A stretch of DNA of 64,000 nucleotides from Chryseobacterium sp. S0630 (GTDB lineage: Bacteria; Bacteroidota; Bacteroidia; Flavobacteriales; Weeksellaceae), in the NCBI RefSeq assembly GCF_024158915.1, contig NZ_JAMZGF010000006.1, positions 62,001-126,000 of the forward strand. Reading direction: 5' to 3'. A program made the position numbers and the translations under genes. Below, piece after piece: positions 1-8,735 of this stretch. The notes below the pieces were generated by a model. That model did no database searches. It saw nothing but the letters and a program-made list of their open reading frames with translations, and had not been told where the DNA came from. Every line of letters begins with the position of its first letter. Position 1 is the first letter of the stretch.

Positions 1-110
1 TTTAATCAAAATTTAACTTTTAGGGGTATTTCGAGGGATTTTTTTGAGATAAATCCGAGTTAAATTTTAGTTAATTTATATTATGATAATTCTAACTTTA
101 AAAGAAATAA

Positions 111-147
111 AAAAACCTTTTTGAAGAGAATACTCAAAAAGGTTTTT
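111..147 (-). terminator. Rho-independent terminator of the 167-2133 operon
   Basis: A 14-bp perfect stem (111-124 pairs with 134-147) with a 9-nt loop, A-rich on one side and T-rich on the other. It lies 20 bp beyond the stop of the 407-aa gene, so it should end the minus-strand three-gene operon. The sequence between it and the window edge (1-110) is AT-rich and shows no gene. Confidence 0.85.
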
Positions 148-166
148 ATTCTAAGTTATGATGTAG

Positions 167-1390
167 CTATTGAATCTTTTTCTCATTAGGAGTCTCTACA
201 AAAATGCTCTTTTTTTCAGAATCTAGTCCCCAATTAAGACCTAAAAAGGAAATCAGGTTATCTTTTTCTCCATAATTCTTCCCGAAGGCAGCATTAATGT
301 ATACTTTATCAGAAACCTTATAGGCAATCAAACCACTAGAACGAAATGTTTTATCAATATCATTAATTCTATAGATATACTCATAGGAAATAGAGAATCT
401 TTTATAGGTAAACTCAGCTTTCCCTCCTATATCATAGTTTTTTGTTCTTAAAAACTGTTGATTGGCATCTAAATTTGTTCCATCATCCAAATATCTTACT
501 ATTCCATAGAAATTAAGCCTTTTTTCTACATTAGGTTCGTCACTTTTTGCAAAATCAAACCCTGTATTGAATGTTAACCAAAATCCTAATTTTCCAAAGT
601 GATTATTTGAAAAATTATTATCGGAGAAAAAAGTACTGTAACCTCCTGCAAAATCTGCGGAAATGAGAGGTGGAGCTTCTAAAAGATTTCTATAATAGTC
701 GGCTTCTTTGGAACTTTTATACTTTTCAGCAAATTTCTTTTTGAAGCGTGCTTTTCCTTTTTCAAAGATTTCACCTCGCACATCATCCTTAACCCCCGCT
801 TTATCACACGAATCACTTAATAGTTTATGTTCGTTTGAATGTACCCAATCCTTGTTAATATTGCTTAAAACTGTTTTCAGTCTTGCATCATGAGCAAGTA
901 TGGAATCTTTATTTTTCTTTGTCCGAACTCTAATCAATGTACTTCTGACACTGAATGCAAATGAAGGATTTTTCATTTCATCCCCTGTTCCTAATGATAG
1001 ATCTCTCACGAACCCTAATGAAAGTGAAGCTTTTTTGACTTCGCTGAAAATATTCCATTTATGCTTCACTTCACTTTCATTAACTTTCTCTGTGCTATAT
1101 CCAGCATATTTTGAGGAGTTCATATTACTTGATGGTAATAGCCAGAATGGTGTCACTTCAAAAGCATAACTGTCTGGAATTCCCTCACTTTTTTTAAATG
1201 AATTTACTAAACTTAAGACAATTGCTTTTTTTGATTTAACAATTTCAAGCTCTGATGGAGAAACTCCTAAAAGGACAACGGAAGGCGCTGTTGTAATTTC
1301 TAATTCTTTCAACTCAATATTAATATCTTTTTTTTGCTGTGCATAAAAGACCAAAGGAAAGAAAATAAGGATTAAAATATAATTTTTCAT
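167..1390 (-). CDS. Exported protein, predicted outer-membrane beta-barrel, unknown function (407 aa)
   Basis: The N-terminus is a signal peptide (MKNYILILIFFPLVFYAQ, cleavage probably after the first Ala-Gln). Residues about 20-130 hold the motifs ELEITTAPSVVLLG and DSYAFEVTPFWLL. The last 170 residues alternate polar and aromatic/hydrophobic residues as in outer-membrane strands (FGKLGFWLTFNTGF, FSISYEYIYRI, FLGLNWGL). No catalytic motif is recognised. The start codon overlaps the stop of the 129-aa gene by 4 nt (ATGA), so the two are translationally coupled. It is the last gene of a three-gene operon whose promoter resembles that of the neighbouring two-component operon. Location at the cell surface is inferred from composition only. 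Confidence 0.75.
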   Translation of the reverse strand: MKNYILILIFFPLVFYAQQKKDINIELKELEITTAPSVVLLGVSPSELEIVKSKKAIVLSLVNSFKKSEGIPDSYAFEVTPFWLLPSSNMNSSKYAGYSTEKVNESEVKHKWNIFSEVKKASLSLGFVRDLSLGTGDEMKNPSFAFSVRSTLIRVRTKKNKDSILAHDARLKTVLSNINKDWVHSNEHKLLSDSCDKAGVKDDVRGEIFEKGKARFKKKFAEKYKSSKEADYYRNLLEAPPLISADFAGGYSTFFSDNNFSNNHFGKLGFWLTFNTGFDFAKSDEPNVEKRLNFYGIVRYLDDGTNLDANQQFLRTKNYDIGGKAEFTYKRFSISYEYIYRINDIDKTFRSSGLIAYKVSDKVYINAAFGKNYGEKDNLISFLGLNWGLDSEKKSIFVETPNEKKIQ

Positions 1391-1776
1391 AAGGTAATAT
1401 GTTCAATGGTTATAAATTTTACAGAACTAATCCTCTCCTCGCTATCCAAATCTTTGCTTGTTCTTTTTTTAAAAGGCTGTAAAGGGCCAATTACATTAAG
1501 TACAGAGTAAGTAATCTGCGTTTGTTGGATAGCATTATCTAAATTTTTCTTTGGAATACCTTCAAAAGAAAACTCATGATTAATTTCAATAGTTTTTCCC
1601 TTAAGATCTTTAAATAATCCTATTTTCTCTCTTTTTTCATATTCAAATTCTTTTATCCCGGGAATAGTAACTAGCGTACTACAAGCCCCCGTAGATGATA
1701 CAGTGATTTCTAAAAATACATCCTGGCTATCTGTAAGGTCAAATTTTAAGGTTTTTGATGATTTTATAGCTTTCAT
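1387..1776 (-). CDS. Conserved-looking hypothetical protein (129 aa)
   Basis: No family recognised. There is no signal peptide or membrane segment, so it should be cytoplasmic. The sequence is rich in beta-prone stretches (FLEITVSSTG, STLVTIPGI) and has a basic/acidic C-terminal part. It is the middle gene of a three-gene operon: 27 nt downstream of the 109-aa membrane protein and overlapping the 407-aa gene by 4 nt. The coupling suggests a shared task with the exported partner. Confidence 0.7.
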   Translation of the reverse strand: MKAIKSSKTLKFDLTDSQDVFLEITVSSTGACSTLVTIPGIKEFEYEKREKIGLFKDLKGKTIEINHEFSFEGIPKKNLDNAIQQTQITYSVLNVIGPLQPFKKRTSKDLDSEERISSVKFITIEHITL

Positions 1777-1803
1777 GATATTTAGTCTTTAAGTTATTAT
1801 TAT

Positions 1804-2133
1804 TTATTTTCTCGGTGTAGGTGATAAAAGTCCGGCTAATGCTCCTATTGCACCTGAAGAAATGGTCGCAAAAATAGTGACCAGCTGATTATCTTTAGCA
1901 GCCCCACCATTCCAGTAAGCAATGAGGATAAGTCCTGCTATAATGGTTATGACTGCCAACCCCAGCATAAGTACAATGATTCTGTAAATCCAATAGTCTG
2001 TGTCTTTCGGGTTCTTTATTTCTACATTTTTAATAGCTTCTATCGGATTGGTTTTGAACTTCTCCTGAAGATCAGTGTTGTTTTTTAAAGCAGCTTCCAA
2101 ATCTCCAATACTGTCGTTAATAAGAGTTTTCAT
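1804..2133 (-). CDS. Small inner-membrane protein with two helices (109 aa)
   Basis: A soluble N-terminal half (residues 1-45, including DLQEKFKTNPIEAIKNV) is followed by two transmembrane helices at about 49-73 and 83-104. The second is small-residue rich and ends in GALAGLLSPTPRK. The pattern of two helices ending in a GxLAGLL-P motif is, as far as I know, widespread in uncharacterised bacterial proteins. The N-terminal part distantly resembles leader-type segments of nitrile-hydratase/Nif11 precursors, but this is weak. First gene of an operon with the 129-aa and 407-aa genes. Its start is 20 nt from the GAAATTTG promoter box. Confidence 0.75.
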   Translation of the reverse strand: MKTLINDSIGDLEAALKNNTDLQEKFKTNPIEAIKNVEIKNPKDTDYWIYRIIVLMLGLAVITIIAGLILIAYWNGGAAKDNQLVTIFATISSGAIGALAGLLSPTPRK

Positions 2134-2152
2134 GGCTTTTAATTTTATATAT

Positions 2153-2200
2153 CAAATTTCCCTCTAAAAAACGGACCAGTCAATTACACAAAAGGGTAAT
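2153..2200 (-). promoter_or_regulatory. Promoter and operator-like dyad of the 109/129/407-aa operon
   Basis: On the minus strand: ATTACCCTTTTGTGTAAT (2200-2183), then 22 nt, then GAAATTTG (2160-2153), then 19 nt to the ATG. GAAATTTG resembles the Bacteroidota -7 element TAnnTTTG. Dyad, spacing and box match the site upstream of the response regulator (5120-5073), including the shared decamer GTGTAATTGA. If GAAATTTG is the -7 box, the dyad centre falls near -44, a usual activator position. Confidence 0.6.
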
Positions 2201-2204
2201 TTAT

Positions 2205-2993
2205 TTATAGTGCTATTTTAAACACAAGACAGGTTCCAGGGTTTTCGGATATGATAGAACATTCGCCAGATAGTTCATTCATTCTTCGTTTCATATTTCT
2301 AAGGCCATTACCTTCTTTCTGTCCATCGGGAATTCCGTTTCCGTTATCAGTAATTTTCATAAAGAAGTTATTTTCTTCCTGCGAGAATGAGAGTTTCACA
2401 GTATTCGCCTGACTGTGTTTGTACACATTATTGACAGCCTCTTTTAAGCAGAGAAAAAGATTACGCCTCATTTCTGTAGAGAGAGCTGTTTCCGCTATGA
2501 TATCTTCACATTCTGAATACACCATTATTTTTGTTTTTTTCAAAAAGTTTCCAGTGTAAAGGATGGCATAATCGATAAAGCTTCCTAAGGTGTCATTTCC
2601 TGAATTCAGACTCCATAGCATTTCTCTCATGGAGATATTCATTTCTTCAGAGGTTTTCAGAAGTTCATCAATATCGCTTTGCAGATCATCATTCTCAGCC
2701 TTCTGTTTCAGAAATTCTGCCTGAAGTTTCAATGCAGAAATTCCTGCTCCCAGATCATCATGCATATCGTGGGAGATACGTTCCCGTTCCTGCTCCAGTA
2801 CTTTTTGTTTTTCGAGTTCTTTCTGAAGAAGCTGGTTTTGATGTTCGGATTCTTTGAGTTGTTGCTGTTGAATAAAAAAAAGCTGTCTTTTATTATACAG
2901 AACAACTATTAAAACAATAAAGATGACAAAGGTTATTAACAAAATAACCGCAATAATATAGGCCAATCTTATTGTATCCGGAAGTTGCTTCAT
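2205..2993 (-). CDS. Sensor histidine kinase, HisKA_3 (NarX/DesK) type
   Basis: One N-terminal transmembrane helix (about 10-33) leads into a Gln/Glu-rich coiled coil (35-72). The HisKA_3 dimerisation box ERISHDMHDDLGAG follows, with His78 the likely phosphorylated residue. The HATPase domain shows an N-box (LKEAVNNVYKHS), a G1 box (ITDNGNGIP) and a G2 region (GNGLRNMKRRM). No periplasmic sensing domain is present, so sensing should come from a partner, plausibly the multi-pass protein encoded just upstream. Its start overlaps that gene by 4 nt (ATGA). The cognate regulator is the LuxR-type protein at the head of the same operon. Confidence 0.9.
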   Translation of the reverse strand: MKQLPDTIRLAYIIAVILLITFVIFIVLIVVLYNKRQLFFIQQQQLKESEHQNQLLQKELEKQKVLEQERERISHDMHDDLGAGISALKLQAEFLKQKAENDDLQSDIDELLKTSEEMNISMREMLWSLNSGNDTLGSFIDYAILYTGNFLKKTKIMVYSECEDIIAETALSTEMRRNLFLCLKEAVNNVYKHSQANTVKLSFSQEENNFFMKITDNGNGIPDGQKEGNGLRNMKRRMNELSGECSIISENPGTCLVFKIAL

Positions 2994-3625
2994 ATCGTGT
3001 TTTTATTTTCAAATTTCCTTAAAGCAATATAAAACATTCCATACATAATGATATTAACACAATACTGCATAACTTTTAAAATCTGTAAAAGTCCCGGATC
3101 ATTATCTTGAAGGAAAAACATTGGAATAGACCTGAAAATAAAGAAAATACTCCAAAAAAGTAATCCACAGGAAACCCAAAAATGTGGATCGTTTATAATT
3201 TTTATTTCATCAAAGTTTTTTAATCTGATATAAAACCAAACCAGCACATTAATGATAAAATAAAAGCAAACTAAAATTCCTAATATATTTTCATAGTTTT
3301 CACTATAAAACTTTACAAACAGAATAATATATGTAAGTATGGCTATCAGAACACACCGGAAAAATACTTTAAGCTTTTGAGGGAAGATTTTAGCATAGTA
3401 TATATTAAAAAATATAATCAGAAAAATGCTGTAATAATTAAACAGATAAGCAAAGTCAAATTCTTTATTAAATATTTTATAATGTCCATATAGCTCCAGA
3501 CAAAGTGAAAGGAATAAGAAAACAGCAAAATAGTTTTGGCTGGAAAGACCTCTCTTTCCAGCTAAAACTATGGACTTTACAGTAGCTGCTAAGAGTACTG
3601 CAATATATACTATTTGAATTAGCAT
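2990..3625 (-). CDS. Multi-pass membrane protein of the two-component operon (211 aa)
   Basis: About seven hydrophobic segments span nearly the whole protein. No enzymatic or transport motif is recognised. The start at 3625 (MLIQIVYIAVLLAATVK) is preferred over an in-frame ATG at 3679, because the latter would overlap the upstream 262-aa gene by 53 nt; from 3625 the gap is 1 nt. The 3' end overlaps the histidine-kinase start by 4 nt. Position between a regulator and a kinase that lacks its own sensor domain suggests a membrane signal-input role. That is inference. Confidence 0.75.
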   Translation of the reverse strand: MLIQIVYIAVLLAATVKSIVLAGKRGLSSQNYFAVFLFLSLCLELYGHYKIFNKEFDFAYLFNYYSIFLIIFFNIYYAKIFPQKLKVFFRCVLIAILTYIILFVKFYSENYENILGILVCFYFIINVLVWFYIRLKNFDEIKIINDPHFWVSCGLLFWSIFFIFRSIPMFFLQDNDPGLLQILKVMQYCVNIIMYGMFYIALRKFENKNTI

Positions 3626-3626
3626 T

Positions 3627-4415
3627 TTACGGATATAATGAACCCATATCGTAATATCCTTTTTCAGTGCTAAAAACAAGTGTCATTTGTTTTTCGTGTG
3701 TTTCAAAGTGTTTTTTATATTGATCTTCCAGAAATCTATCCCCAAGATTATTTTCAAAAATTACTTTCTTCACATCACTGATCTCGCAAAGGTTGATGAT
3801 AAATGTATCAGAAACATCTTTTGACAAGGTATTTATCAAATCAACAATATGATAACTAATATACCATGTATTGTTTCGCCCTAAATAATTAGTCAATACT
3901 TTATGTCCATTGTCAAGATAAAAATCTGTAAACCCTTTTAAACTTCCATTTGAAATTTTTAGCTCACTGAGGGAAAGTTCCTGATTTACATTAATGATAA
4001 AGTAATTATTCTCATCAATAGTATTTTTACCTTGTGTTTGCAAAGAGGCCACCATATATATCATCCTGTTTTCAGAATACGGTGTAAGTCTTAATCTGTA
4101 ATCCTGGGGATCTATCTGTACGAAAGTGAATGTTAAATAGGTAGCCTTAATTTCTTTCATAATTTCGCAAATATCTTTCAAAAGTGAATGTTTTACGGCA
4201 TAAATACCTCCAACATTGAAATTCACATCTTGATTTTCCATAAATTGCAGAACGCCTTTTTGGGCACTACTAATAAAACTTTTTGCCAGGATCTCACTGA
4301 TAGGCATCATTTCCGACCCATCAACTAATTGCTCAAGTTTATTCCCGATTGGGCCTTCTCTGTAAGATAAATTGTCATCAAGTACTTCTTGATTTGTTTG
4401 ATTTAAATTCTCCAT
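3627..4415 (-). CDS. Hypothetical cytoplasmic protein of the two-component operon (262 aa)
   Basis: No signal peptide, transmembrane helix or known domain is recognised. The protein is a mix of helices and strands with no low-complexity part. It sits 6 nt downstream of the LuxR-type regulator and 1 nt upstream of the multi-pass membrane gene, so all four genes should be on one transcript. Such an insertion between regulator and kinase genes suggests an accessory or output protein of the pathway. Confidence 0.75.
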   Translation of the reverse strand: MENLNQTNQEVLDDNLSYREGPIGNKLEQLVDGSEMMPISEILAKSFISSAQKGVLQFMENQDVNFNVGGIYAVKHSLLKDICEIMKEIKATYLTFTFVQIDPQDYRLRLTPYSENRMIYMVASLQTQGKNTIDENNYFIINVNQELSLSELKISNGSLKGFTDFYLDNGHKVLTNYLGRNNTWYISYHIVDLINTLSKDVSDTFIINLCEISDVKKVIFENNLGDRFLEDQYKKHFETHEKQMTLVFSTEKGYYDMGSLYP

Positions 4416-4421
4416 GATTTC

Positions 4422-5054
4422 TTAGTTTTTTGATTGATTAAATTTATTGATTGCTTCCACCTTATTGTTTACGTGGAGTTTTCTGTAGATATTTCCGACG
4501 TGTTTTTTCACAGTATCAATGCTGATGAATTTTTTGTCTGCAATCTCTTTGTAGAGAAGTCCCTGAGAAAGAAGTTCAAGGATTTCCTTTTCGCGTTCTG
4601 TAAGTTCATCAAAGCCTTTTATTTCCGGAAGTTTTTTCTCGAAATGTTTCAATACCCTTCTTGCAATAGAAAAACTCATAGGTGCACCGCCGTTGTATAC
4701 ATCGCGGATGGAAGAAAGAATCTTATCCATACTTTCACCTTTTACAAGATATCCCATGGCTCCGGCCTTTAAAGAATTAAAAATCTTTTCATCATCATCA
4801 AAACTGGTACACATGATAAACTGTGTATTGGGCATTTCTTTTCGTAATTTTTCTATGACTTCAATTCCGAGCATATCCTGTAATTGGATATCCATCATCA
4901 CAACGTCAGGAGAAATATCGGGTAGATTTGTTATGGCATCATTACCATCAAAGAACTGAGCAATCACTTTCATATCCTTCTGATAATCGATGACCTTCTT
5001 CAACGCATTGTTGTAGTTTTTCTCGTCTTCTACTATGGCTATGGAAATGCTCAT
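4422..5054 (-). CDS. Response regulator, NarL/LuxR family (210 aa)
   Basis: A receiver domain (residues 1-120) has the acidic pocket VEDE near the N-terminus, the phosphorylation site Asp55 (VVMMDIQ) and the conserved Lys in GYLVKG. A LuxR-type helix-turn-helix (about 145-205; ELTEREKEILELLSQG, VKKHVGNIYRKL) follows. The start is taken at the internal MSISIAIVEDE (5054), which matches the family N-terminus, rather than at 5075, which would lie inside the promoter box. First gene of the operon with the 262-aa protein, the membrane protein and the kinase. Confidence 0.92.
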   Translation of the reverse strand: MSISIAIVEDEKNYNNALKKVIDYQKDMKVIAQFFDGNDAITNLPDISPDVVMMDIQLQDMLGIEVIEKLRKEMPNTQFIMCTSFDDDEKIFNSLKAGAMGYLVKGESMDKILSSIRDVYNGGAPMSFSIARRVLKHFEKKLPEIKGFDELTEREKEILELLSQGLLYKEIADKKFISIDTVKKHVGNIYRKLHVNNKVEAINKFNQSKN

Positions 5055-5072
5055 GACTTTGTTTGTTTGAAG

Positions 5073-5120
5073 CAAATTTCAACAGAAAACAATTTGAAAT
5101 CAATTACACCTTTGTGTAAT
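5073..5120 (-). promoter_or_regulatory. Promoter and operator-like dyad of the response-regulator operon
   Basis: On the minus strand: ATTACACAAAGGTGTAAT (5120-5103; 7-bp arms, 4-nt centre), 22 nt, then GAAATTTG (5080-5073), then 18 nt to the ATG at 5054. The layout is the same as at 2200-2153. Inverted repeats are typical targets of NarL/LuxR-family regulators, so autoregulation is a reasonable inference. Confidence 0.6.
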
Positions 5121-5622
5121 ATTTATGTTTGATTTTGAAGTTGTGATTCAGTCTTTTAGTTTTTACTAAATTTAATCAATTTTTGATTCCAAAAACAATA
5201 TACGACTAAATATTTCACAATAAATTAAAAATAAAAACAAATAAGAAACAAAAAATCACCTTACATTAACAATTATTTCACAATCTGATTAAAAATTTAC
5301 TGATCAATACGGCTTACTGCATTATGAATTTGATTCACTCAAAGATCTGAATCCGATTCTTACCTTCCTTAAACCATATTCCAGACATGTAAAATGCCTG
5401 CTGATGACCAGATGTAATATTCCAATATCTTCCGGAGTTTTTTCATTTGATAAGAAGAACTGCCTCTCTTTAATTTCAAAATTTTCTTTTTGCTAAGCCT
5501 AGTATTCAAAGAGAGAAATAAAAGAAATATGTATAAATAATGGTTAAAATTTCTCATATTGTAAGGCATGATTTTTGTAAAATTAAAGTATAAAATCATA
5601 TTGAATATCAAATAATATAATC
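5121..5622. other. AT-rich intergenic region without a recognised gene
   Basis: This stretch separates the divergent response-regulator operon and the 144-aa lipoprotein gene. A minus-strand reading frame at 5369-5611 has no family resemblance and is probably chance. No tRNA, riboswitch or clear TAnnTTTG box was found; GATTTTTG at about 5570 is only a partial match. Confidence 0.5.
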
Positions 5623-6057
5623 ATGAAAAAAAGTATCTTAGCCTTAGGCGCTGTGTTGGCATTAGCTGTAGTCAGCTGTAAAAAAAGTGAAAGCGGAAAC
5701 AAAGTCGTTATCAAAACAGACAGTTCAGAAACTGTAGTTACAGACGATAATGGAAAAATAGATTCGGTAACACAAAGTTCTTCGACTGTAGATGTTAACG
5801 GAAAGAAAATTGAGAAAACCGATTTTGTTTATAAAGCTACAGACGGAACATTGGTAAAAGTAGTATTTAAAAATGATCCAAAAGAAAGCACAGTAGCCAT
5901 TACCAGCAATAAGAAAACATTCACATTACCTAAATCGGAAACCAAAGGGGATGAAACGATTTACAAAAAAGATGATATGACGGCAAGGGTAAAAGGAGAT
6001 AGTCTTCACCTTGAACAAGGGAATAATATTATTGAGCTGAAAAGAACAAAAATCTAA
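5623..6057 (+). CDS. Small lipoprotein, unknown function (144 aa)
   Basis: The N-terminus is a lipoprotein signal (MKKSILALGAVLALAVVSC, lipid-modified Cys19). Residues 20-50 are Ser/Thr/Asp-rich and likely an extended linker. The rest is a small beta-rich domain with alternating charged and hydrophobic residues and no catalytic motif. A monocistronic unit between the signalling locus and the ribosomal cluster, closed by the hairpin at 6065-6088. Confidence 0.8.
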   Translation: MKKSILALGAVLALAVVSCKKSESGNKVVIKTDSSETVVTDDNGKIDSVTQSSSTVDVNGKKIEKTDFVYKATDGTLVKVVFKNDPKESTVAITSNKKTFTLPKSETKGDETIYKKDDMTARVKGDSLHLEQGNNIIELKRTKI

Positions 6058-6064
6058 ATAAAAA

Positions 6065-6094
6065 ATGTCCTTCAATATTGAGGGACATCTTATT
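6065..6094 (+). terminator. Terminator of the 144-aa lipoprotein gene
   Basis: Inverted repeat ATGTCCTTCAAT / ATTGAGGGACAT (one G-T pair), followed by a T-rich tail, starting 8 nt after the stop codon. Confidence 0.75.
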
Positions 6095-6110
6095 TTATAA
6101 GTATTACAAA

Positions 6111-6138
6111 AAAAACCATCCGAAAACGGATGGTTTTT
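6111..6138 (-). terminator. Terminator of the ribosomal cluster (after rplQ)
   Basis: A 12-bp perfect stem (AAAAACCATCCG / CGGATGGTTTTT) with a 4-nt loop, followed on the minus strand by a run of T. It lies 20 bp past the rplQ stop. Confidence 0.9.
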
Positions 6139-6157
6139 ATATATATCTGAATGAATA

Positions 6158-6670
6158 TTATTCTTCAGTTTTTTCTTCAGTAGTATCAGCTTTAGCTTCT
6201 TCTACTTTTTCTTCTACTACAGGAGCATCAGCAACAACTGCTGCTTTAGCTGGCGTAGATCTTCTGCTTCTTCTTGTAGCTTTTTTCTCTTCAGCATTAG
6301 GGTTGTAAAGCTCGTTGAAATCTACTAGTTCGATAAGAGCAGTATCAGCAGCATCACCTGGTCTGAATCCTGTCTTGATGATTCTTGTATAACCACCGTT
6401 TCTTTCAGCGATTTTAGGAGCTACAGTTCTGAATAATTCAGCAACCGCAAATTTATTTTGAAGGTAAGAGAATACTACTCTTCTGTTGTGTGTAGTATCT
6501 TCTTTTGCTTTTGTTAATAGAGGCTCAACATATACTCTTAAAGCTTTAGCTTTAGCTACAGTAGTGTTGATTCTTTTATGCTCAATTAGAGAACAAGCCA
6601 TATTAGAAAGTAAAGCACTTCTGTGAGAAGCTGTTCTTCCTAAGTGATTGAATTTTTTACCGTGTCTCAT
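6158..6670 (-). CDS. rplQ: 50S ribosomal protein L17
   Basis: The N-terminal [17 protein letters not shown] is the L17 signature. The L17 core ends near residue 120. The remaining about 45 residues form an Ala/Glu/Lys-rich acidic tail ([12 protein letters not shown] to TTEEKTEE) absent from the 127-aa E. coli protein. L17 lines the polypeptide exit region of the large subunit. Last gene of the cluster, 6 nt after rpoA and before a strong terminator. Confidence 0.99.
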   Translation of the reverse strand: MRHGKKFNHLGRTASHRSALLSNMACSLIEHKRINTTVAKAKALRVYVEPLLTKAKEDTTHNRRVVFSYLQNKFAVAELFRTVAPKIAERNGGYTRIIKTGFRPGDAADTALIELVDFNELYNPNAEEKKATRRSRRSTPAKAAVVADAPVVEEKVEEAKADTTEEKTEE

Positions 6671-6676
6671 TATTAA

Positions 6677-7672
6677 TTATTTATCAGCGTCTAACTTATA
6701 TTTTGCAACGTCGAAACCGAAGTTAAGACCTTTTGAATGCACTAATTCTTCTAGTTCTGTCAAAGATTTTTTACCAAAATTTCTGAATTTCATCAAATCA
6801 GACTTACTGTAAGAAACCAGTTCTCCAAGAGTTTCTACTTCAGCTGCTTTTAGACAGTTAAGGGCTCTTACAGAAAGATCCATATCTGCTAATTTAGACT
6901 TAAGAAGTTGTCTTGTGTGAAGAGTTTCTTCATCGTACTGGATAGATGCTTTTACGGCTTCAGTTTCAAGAGTGATTCTCTCATCGGAGAATAACATGAA
7001 GTGATAAATTAATATCTTAGAAGCTTCAGTTAAAGCATTCTGAGGGCTGATAGACCCGTCAGTTTCTATATCTAATACAAGTTTTTCGTAGTCTGTTTTT
7101 TGCTCTACACGATAATTTTCAATGCTGTATTGTACTTTCTTGATCGGCGTGAAAATAGAGTCAATAGCAATAGTTCCAATAGGAGCATTGTTTGACTTAT
7201 TTTGTTCAGAAGGAACATACCCTCTTCCTTTTTCAATATTGAAAGTAATTTCGAAAGTTACATCACTGTTTAGGTTGCAGATCAATAAATCTGGGTTCAG
7301 AACCTCAAATCCATTGATAGACTTTCCTAAATCACCAGCAGTAATAACCGTTTGACCTGAAACTTTAGCAACAACCTGCTCGTTAGCCTGGCCTTCTGCT
7401 GCAGCTTTTAATCTCACCTGCTTAAGGTTAAGAATAATTTCGGTAACGTCTTCGATTACTCCTGGAATAGTTGAAAATTCGTGCTCTACACCTTCTATTT
7501 TGATAGATGAAATAGCGTATCCTTCCAGAGAAGAAAGCAACACTCTTCTCAAAGCATTACCGATTGTAAGCCCGAAACCTGGTTCTAAAGGTCTGAATTC
7601 AAATTGACCTTTAAATTCATCAGAGTTAAGTAAAATTACTTTATCGGGTTTTATGAATTGTAAAATTGCCAT
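6677..7672 (-). CDS. rpoA: DNA-directed RNA polymerase subunit alpha
   Basis: Full-length alpha subunit (331 aa). The N-terminal domain carries the assembly motifs ([31 protein letters not shown]). The C-terminal domain (about 255-320; [31 protein letters not shown]) binds UP elements and activators. Alpha dimerises to nucleate core RNA polymerase. Located between rpsD (33-nt gap) and rplQ (6-nt gap), the usual alpha-operon position. Confidence 0.99.
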   Translation of the reverse strand: MAILQFIKPDKVILLNSDEFKGQFEFRPLEPGFGLTIGNALRRVLLSSLEGYAISSIKIEGVEHEFSTIPGVIEDVTEIILNLKQVRLKAAAEGQANEQVVAKVSGQTVITAGDLGKSINGFEVLNPDLLICNLNSDVTFEITFNIEKGRGYVPSEQNKSNNAPIGTIAIDSIFTPIKKVQYSIENYRVEQKTDYEKLVLDIETDGSISPQNALTEASKILIYHFMLFSDERITLETEAVKASIQYDEETLHTRQLLKSKLADMDLSVRALNCLKAAEVETLGELVSYSKSDLMKFRNFGKKSLTELEELVHSKGLNFGFDVAKYKLDADK

Positions 7673-7705
7673 ATTATTGGGTTGAGCAAAAATTTGATTA
7701 AAAAA

Positions 7706-8314
7706 TTATTTAGAGTAAAGTTCGACGATAAGGTTCTCCTTAATGTCCTCCGGAATCTGGATTCTTTCAGGAGCAGAAATGAAGGTACCTTCTTTCTTCT
7801 CATCGTTGAATTGTAACCACTCATAGTTTGACTTAGAAGCCAATGCATTGGTAACAACATCAAGAGACTTAGACTTTTCTCTTACAGCGATTACATCACC
7901 AGCTTTTACCAAGTAAGAAGGGATATTAAGAATCTCTCCGTTCACAGTGATGTGTCTGTGAGAAACTAATTGTCTAGCTCCAGATCTAGTTTTAGCAAAA
8001 CCTAATCTGAATACTACGTTATCCAATCTTGATTCACAAAGTTGTAATAGAACTTCCCCTGTTACACCTTTACTTCTGTGTGCTTTGTCAAATAAGTTAG
8101 CAAACTGTCTTTCTAAAATACCGTAAGTATATTTAGCTTTTTGTTTTTCCGCTAACTGAACTGCATATTCTGATTTTTTAGCACCTCTTCTTTTGTTAGG
8201 ACCGTGTTGTCCTGGCGGTTGGTTTTTTCTCTTTTCGAAGTTTTTGTCATCTCCGTAGATTGCAGCACCAAACTTTCTAGCAATCTTAGTTTTAGGTCCA
8301 ATATATCTTGCCAT
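7706..8314 (-). CDS. rpsD: 30S ribosomal protein S4
   Basis: S4 of 202 aa. The N-terminus ([16 protein letters not shown]) has no Cys cluster, so no zinc site is expected. The S4 RNA-binding domain lies at about 92-155 ([29 protein letters not shown]). It is a primary 16S binder that starts 30S assembly; in E. coli S4 represses its own operon, which may or may not hold here. 19 nt downstream of rpsK. Confidence 0.99.
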   Translation of the reverse strand: MARYIGPKTKIARKFGAAIYGDDKNFEKRKNQPPGQHGPNKRRGAKKSEYAVQLAEKQKAKYTYGILERQFANLFDKAHRSKGVTGEVLLQLCESRLDNVVFRLGFAKTRSGARQLVSHRHITVNGEILNIPSYLVKAGDVIAVREKSKSLDVVTNALASKSNYEWLQFNDEKKEGTFISAPERIQIPEDIKENLIVELYSK

Positions 8315-8333
8315 AATGGGTAAATTCTAAAAA

Positions 8334-8723
8334 TTAAACTCTTCTTCTTTTTGGTGGTCTACATCCGTTGTGTGGCATTGGAGTCACATCAACGATCTCG
8401 CTAACTTCAATTCCTGAATTGTGAATAGATCTGATAGCAGATTCTCTACCTGCACCTGGACCTTTCACAAACACCTTTACTCTTCTTAAACCAGCTTCGT
8501 GAGCTACAGCAGAGCAATTTTCAGCTGCCATCTGAGCAGCAAATGGAGTATTCTTTTTAGAACCTCTGAAACCCATTTTACCGGCAGAAGCCCAAGAGAT
8601 AACCTCTCCGTTTTTATTTGTTAAAGAAATGATGATGTTATTGAAAGAAGCCTGAATATGCGCTTCTCCAATAGCTTCAACTTTTACTTTTCTCTTCTTA
8701 ACTACTTTAGTTTGTTTTGCCAT
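8334..8723 (-). CDS. rpsK: 30S ribosomal protein S11
   Basis: 129 aa; conserved S11 motifs [24 protein letters not shown] and [15 protein letters not shown] at the C-terminus. S11 sits on the 30S platform near the mRNA exit. Gaps of 12 nt to rpsM and 19 nt to rpsD. Confidence 0.99.
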   Translation of the reverse strand: MAKQTKVVKKRKVKVEAIGEAHIQASFNNIIISLTNKNGEVISWASAGKMGFRGSKKNTPFAAQMAAENCSAVAHEAGLRRVKVFVKGPGAGRESAIRSIHNSGIEVSEIVDVTPMPHNGCRPPKRRRV

Positions 8724-8735
8724 AATTCCTAACGA

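Noticed and set aside
5369..5611. 80-aa minus-strand reading frame in the intergenic region
   Set aside because: Composition is AT-driven (Asn/Tyr/Leu/Lys-rich), there is no family resemblance, and no promoter or coupling supports it.
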